Origin: Straminergon stramineum
Taxonomy: Eukaryota > Streptophyta > Bryopsida > Hypnales > Calliergonaceae
NCBI GenBank assembly: GCA_963920665.1
Contig: OY987264.1
Span: 33,150,906 to 33,214,905 of the forward strand
Length of the DNA: 64,000 bases
Direction: 5' to 3'
The notes beneath the pieces were generated by a model. It was not told the DNA's origin. It saw only the letters and a program-made list of their open reading frames with translations, and made no database searches. This document shows positions 12,236 to 23,648 of the stretch, one piece after another. Each line of letters begins with the position of its first letter. Within the stretch, counting starts at the first letter, position 1. The position numbers and the translations under genes were made by a program.

Positions 12236-15200
12236 TTATAGTGGACTCGATGCTGGGGAGTCCCCACCCATCCTCAACCTTCTAGATGCTGGTGTCCTTC
12301 TATTCCGCTCTAGCATGTCTTTCAAGCGTCCCAAGCGCATACCCAAACCATCTTGAACTGTATGAAACACTGGATTTGTGTTCGATGGATGGATATTGCC
12401 CGAATCCATCTCAGCTAGCAACATCTTCATCTTCCCCAACGATCGATTGAAGTCTGCATGGAGGTGTTCCATGAGCGTAGTGTTTCCTTGAACAAAATCG
12501 AGGAGTTCATTTGCAAGCACAGGTAATGCTAACTTCAAGTCCACTGGAGGGTGTGTCCGCTGGGATTGTGATGTGCACTGCAGTGGCGAATCTAGGCCCA
12601 CTGAATACAGACTTGAAATGGATGCCCCAGCTCCAGATCTAGAAGGTGTTTGTAAATGACTTATCTCTGCTGCAGCTGTCCCCTTCAAGGCTCCACAATA
12701 CCTTGCCACCATTCCCTCTGCCAATTCCGGGTGTAATAGTCTCAAAACCTTTACCTTGTGCTTGCACGTATTACCTTTTTGGGCATGCACACAATTGCAA
12801 CTCGCCCACAGTTCAGAAGGATTGTGGACAACATAGCGAATATGCCGGTGGCTAGTCGACGTCACATAGGCTGGCCCACCAACAAAAAGAGGCAATGTTA
12901 CGTCACTGTCTGCAATGTCTCGTGCTCGGATCAGAGCGCAAACAACAATCCCACGCTCCTTACGATTGTCCACAAAGCCGAACCACTTCCTCACTCTTTG
13001 ATACCAATAGTGTGTGAGGACATCTCCTGTAAGAACATGGATACACCAATCAACATGGCGACCAGTCAAGCGACTCCTTTCAGCCTTCAAGACAGACTTC
13101 ATGTAGCTATGATAATTTTCTACTGCTGCATTTGTATCTTGCCCAGCATATGGCAAATTCCTGTAACCCACCACCCACATGTGGACCTTCGGTAACCATT
13201 GTTGTCTTACGTAATCCCAGAATTCATTTGCAGCTGGATAAGAAATCTCCAATTCCTGGAGTTTTTGAACTGCCCACCCAGTGGCGTCCTCTCCTGCAGG
13301 CCCCGTGCGGTCGTACATGATGCCCCCAAGTCCCTTCATAATTTGAGATCGCAAAACACTATCCTGAATCTTGATGCAAGCTTGTTTTTGCCAAGCCCTG
13401 TGCACATGCCACAAGCAGAGGAAGATGGCAGTCAATGGCCACACAATCCTGCAATATTCCAAAACAAAGCAGTTAGTGTTTCGGATAGGAACGACTCCAT
13501 GAATAAAAATGCCAATTTGGAGTTTTCTCGTAGCAAGGACTTCCATATAACTGAAATGGACTGTGTCATGTACGACAACAACATTTTCTGGATTTTCACA
13601 GTATTCCAGATAGCACTTACAGTAGATCGGTCCTATAAAGAGCTATGAGTGCAAAGTCTGTACCGTAGACTGTTGATCTCCCCGGGTGCACAATCAACAA
13701 TAAAAGCATTTGGCTTCCAGTGGGGGCTCTCTTTCTTCAGTGTTGTGTCCAGGGCCCTCATCCAAGGAGTGAGGTCCTCTTGAGCAGAACGGGATGTAAG
13801 AATAAAGGCCACGGGAATTCCGTTGTGCCATTCGTCGAACACCATTACCGTATACAATGGAAACTGCAGAAGCAAAACGATAAAGGGAAGTAAGGAGATG
13901 TCCACCCACATTCAGAAGAATACATACTTCAGATGATAGTAAAGACCACCTCATTTCACATAGTTGAAAGACTACAATGAACACACGTACCTTCTTCTCA
14001 TTCGTGCCAAATGTGGCATCAATTGAAACAGCTCCCTCATGCCCAAACTGAACCATCATCTCACGTTGCCAAGGTGTTTGGATACCAACAATGAAGGGGA
14101 TGTCAGATGTAGTGAATCCTCCTTCGACGGGTAGGATTGTTTCTTGGTAATAGAAAACACAGTCTCGATTTTCCTGCACCCACAGCTGCACACTCTTCGC
14201 ATCTTGACTATGAAGCATGTAAGTCTCACGGGCAACCTTTGTTGCCAAATTTCGCACATCCCGTTCATGGAGAAACATGTCTCTGGTTATCTCCTTCCCA
14301 TCTCTCAAAGCATTCTTGACAACTGCAATGTGCTTGGCCATAATCTGTGGAACACTATGTCCATTTCTCAAGAGTGTAAGAACGAAGTCCTTGATTTCTG
14401 GGGATAACGGCCAAGAAAAGGCACTACGGTCCCCAGCATCCTGTAGTCCATGACATTGAATCCGGTCTTGGTTGACATGGTATGCCTCGAAGATGCAAAG
14501 TTCAGCAACATGCGGTAATAGGTAAAGGGTTTTGACACTGAATGACGCCAAACATCCACGCTTCAATGAGCCCCCCCACTGCTTCAATGAGTCTCGTGCC
14601 TTCTTTGGTATATTGGTTGCAAGTGCATTGGAGCGCCTCTGTTCGGTGTGCTGCGGAATTGCAATGTGCTCCATGTCAATATTGTCTCGCACTGCAGCAG
14701 CTGTACGTTTGTAAACATTGTTCCCCAAGGTAGCATTTTCTAGCAGGTGAGAAGCATTTTCCGTTGTAGCAGTGTTTCGGACGTCCATAGTGTTCCTCGG
14801 CAAACCACTGTTTTGAATAGACCCGCTATTAGTCAATGCAGTAGGGGTATTCAATATAGGCAAATTGTACGCAGTTGCAGATGATAGGAGGTGAATGTCT
14901 GTGTCTCACGCCTGCTCCGTTTCTTCCAAAGTCTCTTCCGTGCCACAGTCAAGAGGAAGAACATTGAGATCCAAAAGGAGAATGTTGTTCGGCAGTGTTC
15001 TAGACGATTGTTTCTTGGATTGTTGGCGCTTGCATGGAACTGCCTTTTTCTTCGACATAGATGTGCATGATCCTAATCCACCTTTTCGAACAATATTGTT
15101 GTTGCTCAGAGGAAGAGGAGGGGCTTCTGCCTCCAAATTCTCTGCTGGTGAATTCAGGTCTATCTCCAGGCGTTGGTGAGTGGAATCAGCAGTGCTATTC

Positions 15201-16123
15201 AGGGAGGCAATAGAATCAGTTGCACTTGGAACATGACCTTCGACCCTCTTCATAAAATCATGACATCGCATTTTGCTATTGCTGGCAACTGATTCTCCAG
15301 TGTGACGTTGTGTTCTCTGTTGGTTGTGTTCTAGAACTCCATCTCCAACAGTAATGATACCTTTGTCACTATGACTGGTATGTACATTCAGTTTCTTCTT
15401 CCTACTCCTTCTCTTTTTTCCTATGTCCGGCTGCATGTTCGCATCCTCCGTAGCATCTGTCTTCTTCCGTGACCGTCGTGTCTTAGTTGTGGACGCAATT
15501 ACCACCTTCCGTCTTTGTTTTGGCAGTAACACTGAAGTGATTGTCTTAACCTTCATGGTGTGATCCTGTGGACCATACTGGCAATGGTACCTACACAATA
15601 ATACACGAAAGCCCAAAACACTTAGTATCACTGAAATTCCTAGAATAACACTGACCCAGAGGGAAGAGTATTCACAAAACGGATGAGAAAGCAATCTGTA
15701 CCGGGTGACCTCCTTAGCTGCAGTTGCAGTAGCCTTGAATGTACCAGGTTCCTTTTCCGGCTTTGTTCGAATCTTTACATACCTGCAACTGACCCCCCCA
15801 TTTGTATTTTCCATCCCTTGTATGAAGTCAGCAATCCTGGTAGTAGGAATGAAACACTGATGAACCACTACGAGGTCTTTCTTCCTGTTTCCATCGAGTC
15901 CTCGAGCTACATGTGTCTCCCGTAGCTCCCACAACAAGTCAAGTCTCTGGATGGCACCTTCAGGTGGACGTTGTACCTTTGCTTCAATAGAATTCAGCTG
16001 CACCTGGAATTGTTCCTTGTACCACTCATTCCAAGAAACATTGCCCCTGGAATCAAGTCTCCAATCTGTGTGAACGAAAGTAGGTGGAGCAAACCCTAAC
16101 CCTGGAACGTCTAAATTTGCCAT
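12236..16123 (-). CDS. MULE transposase with SWIM zinc finger
   Basis: Spliced minus-strand gene. Exons by in-phase GT-AG junctions are 16123-15702, 15590-14910, 14825-13991, 13863-13664 and 13448-12236, about 1116 codons. The DDE triad is visible: Asp in SIDATFG (14018-14020), Asp in FIVDCAPGE (13693-13695) and Glu in NAAVENYHS (13118-13120). The MULE-typical CLWHVHRAW block lies between the second Asp and the Glu. A SWIM finger (CNC..CKH, about 12750-12800) follows. These are hallmarks of Mutator-like transposases, which cut and paste the element through its terminal inverted repeats in the nucleus. A frame read without the 14826-14909 intron meets a TGA at 14906-14908. That TGA lies inside a strong GTGAGA donor, so an 84-bp intron is the better explanation. 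The N-terminal 370 residues are basic and unrecognised. A C-terminal 130-residue tail follows the SWIM motif. Confidence 0.85.
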
Positions 16124-16549
16124 AGCAAATCAACGAATACCCCTTGTCCTTAAACATACATATCAAGAAGTTCTTCAAGGTTGCTCGAAAGAACAATTAC
16201 TGTATAGCAAACCTAAAGACAAAGTACTTTAGAAATACAACCTCTACAAATAATATAATTCTACTAAACCGTAGAGTACACTTGGAAATCCTGAAACCCT
16301 AAAATGCCAAACACACGCACATTGCAGACTATACCCAAAGTGACATGACAATTACTGGGATTTCGGCTTCTCTAAACCTACAAGAATTTCTGTAAAGCAT
16401 CCTTGCCTAAACCTATACAAAATTAGCAACAAGACGCTCCTTCCACTTTCCCAAAATCCTACAGCACTAACAGCTCAAAAACATAGAACCACTACAAGAG
16501 AAGTAGAACCGGAATCCAAAAGAGAAGAAACTCCATCGCCGGCTGAACC

Positions 16550-16938
16550 CTAGCCGCCCTGAAACCCTAATGGCAGCTCAAAAACGGACGCCAGAACACT
16601 GAGACAACAAAATATATGAAGACGGGCAATTGACAACGGCACGGAAAACAAGGCCCTACCCCATCATGCATGGAACATACCTTGGACATGCATGGAACAA
16701 CAACCATGGGCCATGGGGAAGTATGCATCAATGCCGCATGCATGATGGGACATGGTTGACACCGAAACACTGTAAGCGAAACATTGAAGAGTTACTATGC
16801 CAAGTTACCGGTGGGTAAAATACTCGCTAGTTGGATGTCAGGCAGGGGACACAAATTGGCCAGCAGGCACCAGTAGGTGCCTTTATGGGCTTGGCTCATA
16901 ATGAGCCGCTAAAACCAGGGTGAGAAATAGTGAACGCG
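16550..16938 (-). repeat. Right terminal inverted repeat of the MULE
   Basis: Reverse-complement counterpart of 3049-3470, with matching blocks at 16911-16924, 16832-16840 and 16704-16716. It contains a palindromic GGCTCATAATGAGCC (about 16893-16907). It sits upstream of the transposase ATG (16123) and probably contains that gene's promoter, as is usual in MULEs. The inner limit is approximate. Confidence 0.7.
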
Positions 16939-16949
16939 GTAAGAATGGG
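16939..16949. repeat. Right target-site duplication of the MULE
   Basis: GTAAGAATGGG, identical to 3038-3048. The flanking bases differ on the two sides, so the match is confined to the 11 bp expected of a duplication. Confidence 0.85.
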
Positions 16950-17039
16950 AGGCTAATTGGAAAGTTGGGGTAGATTGACCCCTCGCTTGCCCCCCCCCCT
17001 AAGTCATTCCAAGTGTGCATGTAAGAAAAAGGACCCCTA

Positions 17040-17512
17040 GTTTTGTGCAAATATGAATTCAAAATTTGCAAATTTTATCATGCATTAAAAATAAAAAATT
17101 TCAGGGTTTTTACTTGGGGACGAGCGAGGGGGTCAATCCACCCTGGCCAATCGGAAATGGGTGATCTCCTTAAATATAGAGTTGAAGTTTTTGGCTGCAG
17201 TAACTCCAACCAATTTAACCCCTAAGCTTAGCAAGACGTTAAATCATCCATTCGAACTAGGCTCCACAAGGTAATTTTGTAGGTTATTTGGGGTAAAGGT
17301 AAAAACTGCCCCTTATTTTGAGCTATGTCTAGGGTATGTTTTAGACCTCTCCAACCTAATTTGGGGTCTCTAATTGCAAATATGAATTCAAAATTTGCAA
17401 AAAAAATAATGTGCAAAAAATAAAAAATTCCCACGTTTTTCCCAAGGTAAATTTGCCATTGCAGGGTCCAATTCAAATGGGCGATTTAACATCTTGCCTA
17501 AGCTTATCCCTT
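17040..17512. repeat. Inverted-repeat element with an internal direct repeat
   Basis: The segment 17218-17255 (beginning CCTAAGCTTAGCAAGACG) reappears in reverse complement at about 17470-17511 with few mismatches. This gives a foldback unit of about 295 bp. Separately, GCAAATATGAATTCAAAATT with its flanking A-rich tail occurs at about 17047 and again in the same orientation at about 17377. No clear target duplication was found, so the element class is unknown. Confidence 0.6.
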
Positions 17513-19135
17513 GAATGCAATGCCTAAGGTAACAAATTTTGGCATCTATAATACTTTAAAGTTACATAAAACCTAACCAAGTTTCTATTTTTAACATTTA
17601 TGTTTTTGAAAAATTCTTTTTGAAGTCTAGTTTTAGCATTAAAAATCCAATTTTGAAAATGGTTGATGAAGATTTTTCTATTCAAGATTTTGTATAAGGG
17701 TGTCAATTGCAATCTTGACTTTTTGTAGTGTTGGGGCTCTTGGAAATGATTGAGCTTCAAATACACTAGATCTTGAAGGACAAATCACATTCAAAAATTA
17801 TTTACAAAAATTGTAGAGTAGATTTTGAGAAGCCATAAATTGATTGGGATTATGCATGTTAGGCCCTTTAACCTCATATTTTTTTGGTGACCGACTTTTT
17901 AGATTTGACATGTTGAAAGAAGATTGAAAGACTTCAAATCACTTTTACAGTTTTAACACTCCATGATCAAACATTATAATCTTTCAATCCATAAGTGATA
18001 TTTTGTGTTTTCTTTTCTTATGTGATTTCTAACAAGTCTAGTTTGAATTTGTACAATTACAATTACAAATGAAAAAAAATTGATACAACTTATCAGAATG
18101 ATGGATTTCTATTCAATTTAGAGCAAATTCTTAGAAGCTCAAAAATGGCCTTGAACATTTAGGGGGTAATTGGCCGGCTCTCAGAAGAATTACGACATGT
18201 TTACACTTTACACCCAAAAACTTGGGCCCCAACCAATGACAATAAGAAGTGCATTATTCAAGGGATGAGACCATTATATGGGCTTATTTACACCAAAAAG
18301 CTTTGGGTTGGAGCCCAAAGAAATGGAGTGTTTTGATTGAAAGATAGCTATGTTACCTAACTTTTGGGTTTACATTGAATAGAACTTAAGTTGTAACCCA
18401 TCACTTTTTCATTTGATGAAAAAACTTGTTGGAATTCTACTTGGGCAAAGTAGGTATAGTGACTTTATAGACCTAAGGGGAGTATTTTTTGGGAAGGTTT
18501 CGGAGTTATCCACCCCAAAGGCTAGGAGGAAATTTGGGAAGGATTTTTTTCAACCAATCCAATATGATTGTTTAGTACTCGTTTGGGGGCTGTTTTGGGC
18601 TTGAAATCATAAAAAACGGCAGTAAATATAGAAAGACATAATAGATCAATACACAACGTTGTAGGACAACATTGATTACAAGAGGTTCTATGAATATGGG
18701 GTAAATCTAAAAAAGGCTTACATGGATAACTCTACTTCAAAAATTCAGCCCAAGTGCACAATGGGCCATGACTCAACTCTTACAACTTGACATTCAAGTT
18801 TTGGGGTGCAAACAAGCCCTAAGTGGGGGTCCATGCTTGAAACAAGATAAAATCATTTTTTGAAGTTCAAAAAGTGACCTCCACAAATCAAGCACATACA
18901 CATGTTGAATAGTGTATAGTATAAAGAGCACTCAAATAGTCGCTACACATAATGACACTTGTTCATGGATTCTTCCAAATGGCTTCCTTTAGCATACCTT
19001 CCATTCATATTTTAGGTGTTGATATTAAGGTAGAGTTGATATGATCATACCTCAATAGTGTAAGTTACTTTAGTTAATTTACTCCTAGTGAATTTTGGAG
19101 TATTTAACTAATGTAAGGTAACTACACCTAAAATT
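17513..19135. other. AT-rich spacer
   Basis: No gene seen. It contains one copy of the dispersed motif ATAATCTTTCAATCCAT (about 17970-17990), which also occurs near 23310 and 24045. Confidence 0.5.
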
Positions 19136-19351
19136 CACTAGAAGAAACCCATGTTTCAAGTGACTAATTTTAGGTGACATTTAATGAAACACTCTTGTTT
19201 TAATGTCAACAATAATGCCTAACATAACATCTTGATGTTATGTTTGGACATTTTTGTTGACATGACAATAGGGGTTGTTGCATTTGATATCAACTAAAGT
19301 TTGTTTAAAAAAATTTGGGCTCGTCACCTAAAACGCATATTTCTTTTAGTG
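19136..19351. mobile_element. CACTA-like miniature element (216 bp)
   Basis: Ends CACTAGAAGAAA (19136) and, inverted, CACTAAAAGAAA (ending 19351), with further inverted similarity inward (..TTTTAGGTGAC). A perfect 3-bp duplication ATT flanks it (19133-19135 and 19352-19354), as expected for the CACTA superfamily. The centre is a long palindrome around AACATAACATC/GATGTTATGTT. Too short to code; non-autonomous. Confidence 0.82.
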
Positions 19352-19354
19352 ATT

Positions 19355-20768
19355 GCACACATCAACAATTAAGCATGGTTCTAATTATTATATTGAAAAA
19401 AAAATTTAGATAGTGATCGAAACTAGATGTAGTTGCATTAGTGGAAGGGTTGACCGCACAATATGATGTGCCTTGTAGCATTATTGTAACAACCTCTATG
19501 CAATTTTAGATATGCTTTTCAAAGGAGCTGGCTTGTGATTGTAAACCAGCGTTCGGGAAGTTTTTTGAGTTTTACCGGCTATTTTCCTACAGTTCCCACA
19601 TTGAACCGGTTTTCCAAGTACAAAGTCCAGTTATTTTCTCTATTTTCCATTCAAAATCAATTTTTTTTGGTTTTTCCCACCGTTTTTTAGCCGATGTTTT
19701 CAAATGGCAACCGGTTTTTTTACCAATTCCACCGGCTAACTCTGAACTAGCCGCCGGTTCTTCCCGGACATTGTTGTAAACTTTGTGAGTATCAGATTCA
19801 ATATTAATTTCAGGATGATTATAACTTGATTTAATGTCACTTGCATTCTCCTTCTCTTCTACTGTACTTTCTAATACAAGAAAATTGCTACCTTCTGCCC
19901 AGCCTACGCCAATACATGCAAATTGCTTCAACTGCTGCAACTTACGATAAGCCGTTCCTCTTTCTAACCACAGTCTATGTTGTCGAGGAAACCCAATCCT
20001 CGATGTTCATCAAAATTATAAATCGTCTTTTAAAATCTCTCCTCTGAGCACGTGGAAATCCAATCTAAAATAGGCTGTCCTAATTCTAATACCCTAAATT
20101 CTGAAACAAACTGGTGTATGCGTACTGCTTATGAGGATTTCTACTCACAAAAACACCTAATCATATGTTGGATTTAGGTCATTGATCATTAGAAATTTGA
20201 ACCTTGTAATGTTTGAATAGGGTATCCAAGTACCGCATGCTTAGGTGCATTGGAAACCCCTTTTATTTGCTAACAAGAGCCTGTAGAATACAACGAGTGC
20301 AAATGTGTAGGTTTAAGGATCTCCTACCTATTACTCGATCACAATAGGACATAAACAAACTTTGAAGAAAACCATGCTATGCTAAATATTGCTGAGATAA
20401 ATCCTGGTAGTAGAATCGATTTCCAAACTCAAGTCCCTTTGCATTTCAATGTACACAATCATACCATTCTGATACAAATAGTCAAATGGACATTCTGATC
20501 CTCTTCTGATAATCTCCAGAATCCCTAATCACAAACATATCACCTCCGGAATCCAAGCTGGCTCCAAATTAAATTCTAATGGGCTCAGCTAAAGAATGTC
20601 ACACTTTCCTCCTGAAGTAGAAGTTAGAATGCAAAACCAAACCCTTTGCATCCTCCGCACCAAGTGACTGTCATAAAAAATTTGAATGAACCTTGACAGA
20701 AGCAATAATAGTACAACGGAGGATTTGCTATCTAGCGGCCTATTCGTTCCTCAACCTTCCACACTACC
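19355..20768. other. AT-rich spacer and 3' flank of the rhodanese gene
   Basis: A 117-codon minus-strand frame at 19587-19940 resembles no family I know and I do not call it a gene. Sequence just before 20769 should contain the 3' untranslated region of the rhodanese gene. Confidence 0.45.
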
Positions 20769-21455
20769 TCAAGAAGAAGCCGCATTCTCTTCCTCAAGGT
20801 CCGTCCCTTCTGCTGGCAAATCTTCCTTGAACCAGGCTCGGAACCCCCCTTCCATATGCAGCAAGTTCTTGTACCCGTCCAACGTCAAGACATACGCCGC
20901 AATCAGCGACCTGGATTGCTGCCCATCAGACAAGCTAGGACTCGGCTTCATCGTCCCCCCCGATTGACAACCAAGTATAATCTTGGCGTCTTTCTCCAAG
21001 TTGAGCGCCCTCACTTCGTTCAGAAACTCGGGATTCTCCTCCGTCCCAGCAAAGATCCCGAAGAACGCAAACCCCGCACGACGAGCGATGTCCCAAGGCG
21101 TCCACTCCTTGATGAGCCGGTACAGCTGCGCGTTCTTGGCCCCCGCCGCATGTGCCTCCGCGTACTCCGCCTCCGGACGCACGTCCAAAATCGTGTAACC
21201 CTCGTCTTGCTGCAAACGGAGAGCTTCCTTCGGCTTCACGGAACGGAGGTTGTTCTTCTTCAAAGCCTCCCGCTTCGACTTCCACTCCACCTCGGTAGTG
21301 GATTTCGGCGGCCCCGTCGCAATGCTGCGCACTGAGAGTGGAGTCCACCCTTGCGCTCTCCGAGTTTCACCCTGAGGTTGAAGGAAACTCAACCGCGGAG
21401 CTATAGCGGCGGAATGCACACAGGGTACTGCCAACATAGCCACCGCCATGGCCAT
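20769..21455 (-). CDS. Rhodanese-like domain protein, chloroplast-targeted (STR14-like)
   Basis: A 228-codon uninterrupted frame starting at an ATG at 21455. Residues 1 to about 50 are hydrophobic then basic and Ser/Arg-rich with few acidic residues, as in a chloroplast transit peptide. The rhodanese domain spans about 70-212: DVRPEAEY (91-98), the active-site loop with Cys163 (GCQSGGTM) and GYKNLLHMEGGFRAW (194-208). The extended loop after the cysteine (KPSPSLSDGQQSRSL) resembles what I recall of Arabidopsis sulfurtransferase STR14. Rhodanese domains transfer sulfane sulfur through the loop cysteine; the true substrate is unknown. The retained cysteine suggests possible activity, but the loop departs from the classical CxxGxR pattern. 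The protein may be stromal or membrane-associated. It has no introns, whereas angiosperm relatives are expected to have them. Confidence 0.87.
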   Translation of the reverse strand: MAMAVAMLAVPCVHSAAIAPRLSFLQPQGETRRAQGWTPLSVRSIATGPPKSTTEVEWKSKREALKKNNLRSVKPKEALRLQQDEGYTILDVRPEAEYAEAHAAGAKNAQLYRLIKEWTPWDIARRAGFAFFGIFAGTEENPEFLNEVRALNLEKDAKIILGCQSGGTMKPSPSLSDGQQSRSLIAAYVLTLDGYKNLLHMEGGFRAWFKEDLPAEGTDLEEENAASS

Positions 21456-21902
21456 CCCTCTACACTAATCTCTCCAAAAACGCAAATTGAAGCTCCAATT
21501 CACCCTGCAAAAATTCTCCCGAAATTGGGAAAATCCTGATTTCGGTGTCTTCAGCTACGGGATGAGCAATCGTGTACGAGAGAGAAAACGAACGATTCTC
21601 GCCAGTGATGGGTTTGAAGCAATCTTTGGGCACTAATTCCGAAGTTTGGAGGAAATTACCCAATCGTGAAGAAGGGGATAGCGGAAGCGTAGAGCGCTCA
21701 AAATCTAAGTTATCACGAATTCACGACAGTAGTGTAGCCAGGAGAGGAATGCGAGCGCCACAGCTTCTGCCATTGGATAGTGCGGTGCAAGAAAATCTGC
21801 CATTGGATTGCAGTGAGTGTGAGAATCTGGGCTATTGGAGAGGGAATAGAGTTCATCCAGATGGGGACAATCACCATCTTGTCAGGGGACTGTACTCCGC
21901 TA
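21456..21902. other. 5' flank of the rhodanese gene
   Basis: Moderately GC-rich sequence directly upstream of the rhodanese ATG, probably 5' untranslated region and promoter. Open frames here are antisense and unrecognised. Confidence 0.4.
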
Positions 21903-22300
21903 TAAGGTACACAAGCCTATTACCAATTTAGCACCCTGATTTGCAATCTTAATATCTTGGGGCCAACTCCAAGTGTGCACATGTTCCACAAATCAAACAC
22001 AAGTGGAATTATAATTTTACGATCACAATTGAAATTTCTGTGAATTTTCAAAGTGGTCTATCTTGAAATTACAAAACAATCTTTTGATTGGAGTCATAAA
22101 CATCCTATAAACAACCCATAACTACCAAGTCAAGTACTAAGTATTTCATCATTAAAGGATTAACATGTTAGCCCTTGTTGTCATAAAAAAAATTATTTTG
22201 TCATAAAATGAATGGATTTGGATGTTTGTTCAGATAGAATTGGAACCAAAAGTAGGATGATGGAATTGGACAACGAATGGAATTTGGCTAGTCTACCTTA
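21903..22300. repeat. Miniature element family A, copy 1 (398 bp, empty site)
   Basis: Bounded by TAAGGTA (21903) and TCTACCTTA (ending 22300). It is similar along its length to 44721-45349. It lacks the TTAA-bounded insertion seen in that copy: around 22130 it reads GTACTAAGTATT where the other copy is split. This makes it a paralogous empty site. Confidence 0.75.
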
Positions 22301-22919
22301 ATAATGATATTTAGTAATTTGTTACATTTAGTGTTAATTATTCTATTATTTGACTCACACTAATTCTCATGTAATGAACCCCTGAATGAATATGACTCTA
22401 TTTTCACCAAAAGTGCTCCAAAACTACCATTTCTATAACAAGTACCAAATTTTAGAAAAAGAAAAATACAGTTTTGGACACATGTAACCGGAGGATCTTG
22501 TAGTAATGTGGTTCGAGAAGATGTGGTAAAAATTTCAGAAATTTCCACCATGTAGATTGCAAGATACTAGTGTTTGAAGTGACAAAAATCCTTTTCTTGG
22601 CCCTACAAATAAATGGGCAGCTACACTTAACAAGGTTACATTTGTATGAAAGAAATTTCAAAATGGTGGTGCTTCTTTGGATTCATTTTTCAAGGCAAGT
22701 TGGCTACATGCTTGAAAAAATCAATTAGATCATTTGGAATTGTACAACACGTAGGGAAAAAAATAGTAAGTAGAAAGAACTAGAGAATGATTCATATTAC
22801 TAAATTGTTAAGAATTTAATTATGGAATTGAAAAATGCCAATCCTAATGGTTCAAATTTTGTAATTAAAAATCTATGTCCTATGATTTTACTTTATTTCC
22901 AAAAATATTGAAAATTGAG
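22301..22919. other. AT-rich spacer
   Basis: No gene, RNA or clear repeat boundary seen. Confidence 0.4.
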
Positions 22920-23494
22920 TTAACTCCTAGAGGACCAAATGACTGTTGAACGTATGCAACTAATCTCGGGTAGGTGCATATGAAGTCATTTTCTAATGGA
23001 TGTTCTTCAAATTTTGACACCAGGTGTAAATATGTATCCCTTAAGTGGGAATATACTTTTTTTTTCCGATCAGGTGTCCAAATCAAAAGTTATGTTGCCT
23101 TAAACTTTTCGGGCAGCTTTGGGCAGCATGTGCAAAACACCTCCTCTACTTGTGAAATTTGGCAGGTATGTAATTTACATGATATAAGATGCAAATGTCA
23201 AAAAAAATAACCATGTGTAGTGTAAAAATCTCACTTTAGGAGGAGTTAAAGGCTACTGGCTGTGTCAAGCAAGGTAAAATTTTTTTTTTCCTAACTTCAA
23301 ATGTTATAATCTTTCAATCCATATGGTCAAAATTTCTGAAATTTTTTCCACACATTCCCATAGTAGTCTACTATATATTTGTAAGGTTGAATTTGAAAAA
23401 AAAAAAAAAAAATTCATTTTTTTCTCACTGTGCTAAAAAGTGGTTGTTTTTCACAATTTGTGTCTAAAATGTGCCTCGGTCCTTTAGGGGTTAA
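22920..23494. mobile_element. TTAA-bounded inverted-repeat element, copy 1
   Basis: TTAA at both ends (22920-22923 and 23491-23494) enclosing 567 bp. The termini are CTCCTAGAGGACC (left) and GGTCCTTTAGGGG (right), an inverted pair with mismatches. The interior is closely related, in the same orientation, to 23653-24229. TTAA targets and CCC..GGG-type ends recall piggyBac-like elements. No transposase is encoded. Confidence 0.65.
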
Positions 23495-23648
23495 ATAAAG
23501 GACTTCAAAGTTTATTTTAGAGTAGAGAATCTGTAATTGCTCTCAAACTAAAATTCCTCATAACTTTCATCTCATGAATCAAAATGGAATGATTCAAAGC
23601 TTCCCATGTATATATAGATCTAGAAAACTAATTTCAAGTTTTTATTTC

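Larger units (their letters stand above)
3049..16938. mobile_element. Mutator-like element (MULE), about 13.9 kb
   Basis: Boundaries come from an exact 11-bp direct repeat flanking long, diverged inverted ends. Inverted matches include CTCACCCTAGTTTT (3061-3074) against AAAACCAGGGTGAG (16911-16924), TGACATCCA (3168-3176) against its complement (16832-16840), and CCATGGCCCATGG (3343-3355) against its complement (16704-16716). The interior holds a MULE-type DDE transposase with a SWIM finger on minus and a zinc-finger/Ulp1-type protease gene on plus, convergently arranged. ULP-like genes carried by MULEs are known in plants (the Kaonashi group of Arabidopsis), so the cargo has precedent. The long inverted ends and the minisatellite are distinctive. 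The element may be autonomous if both gene models are correct. Confidence 0.88.
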
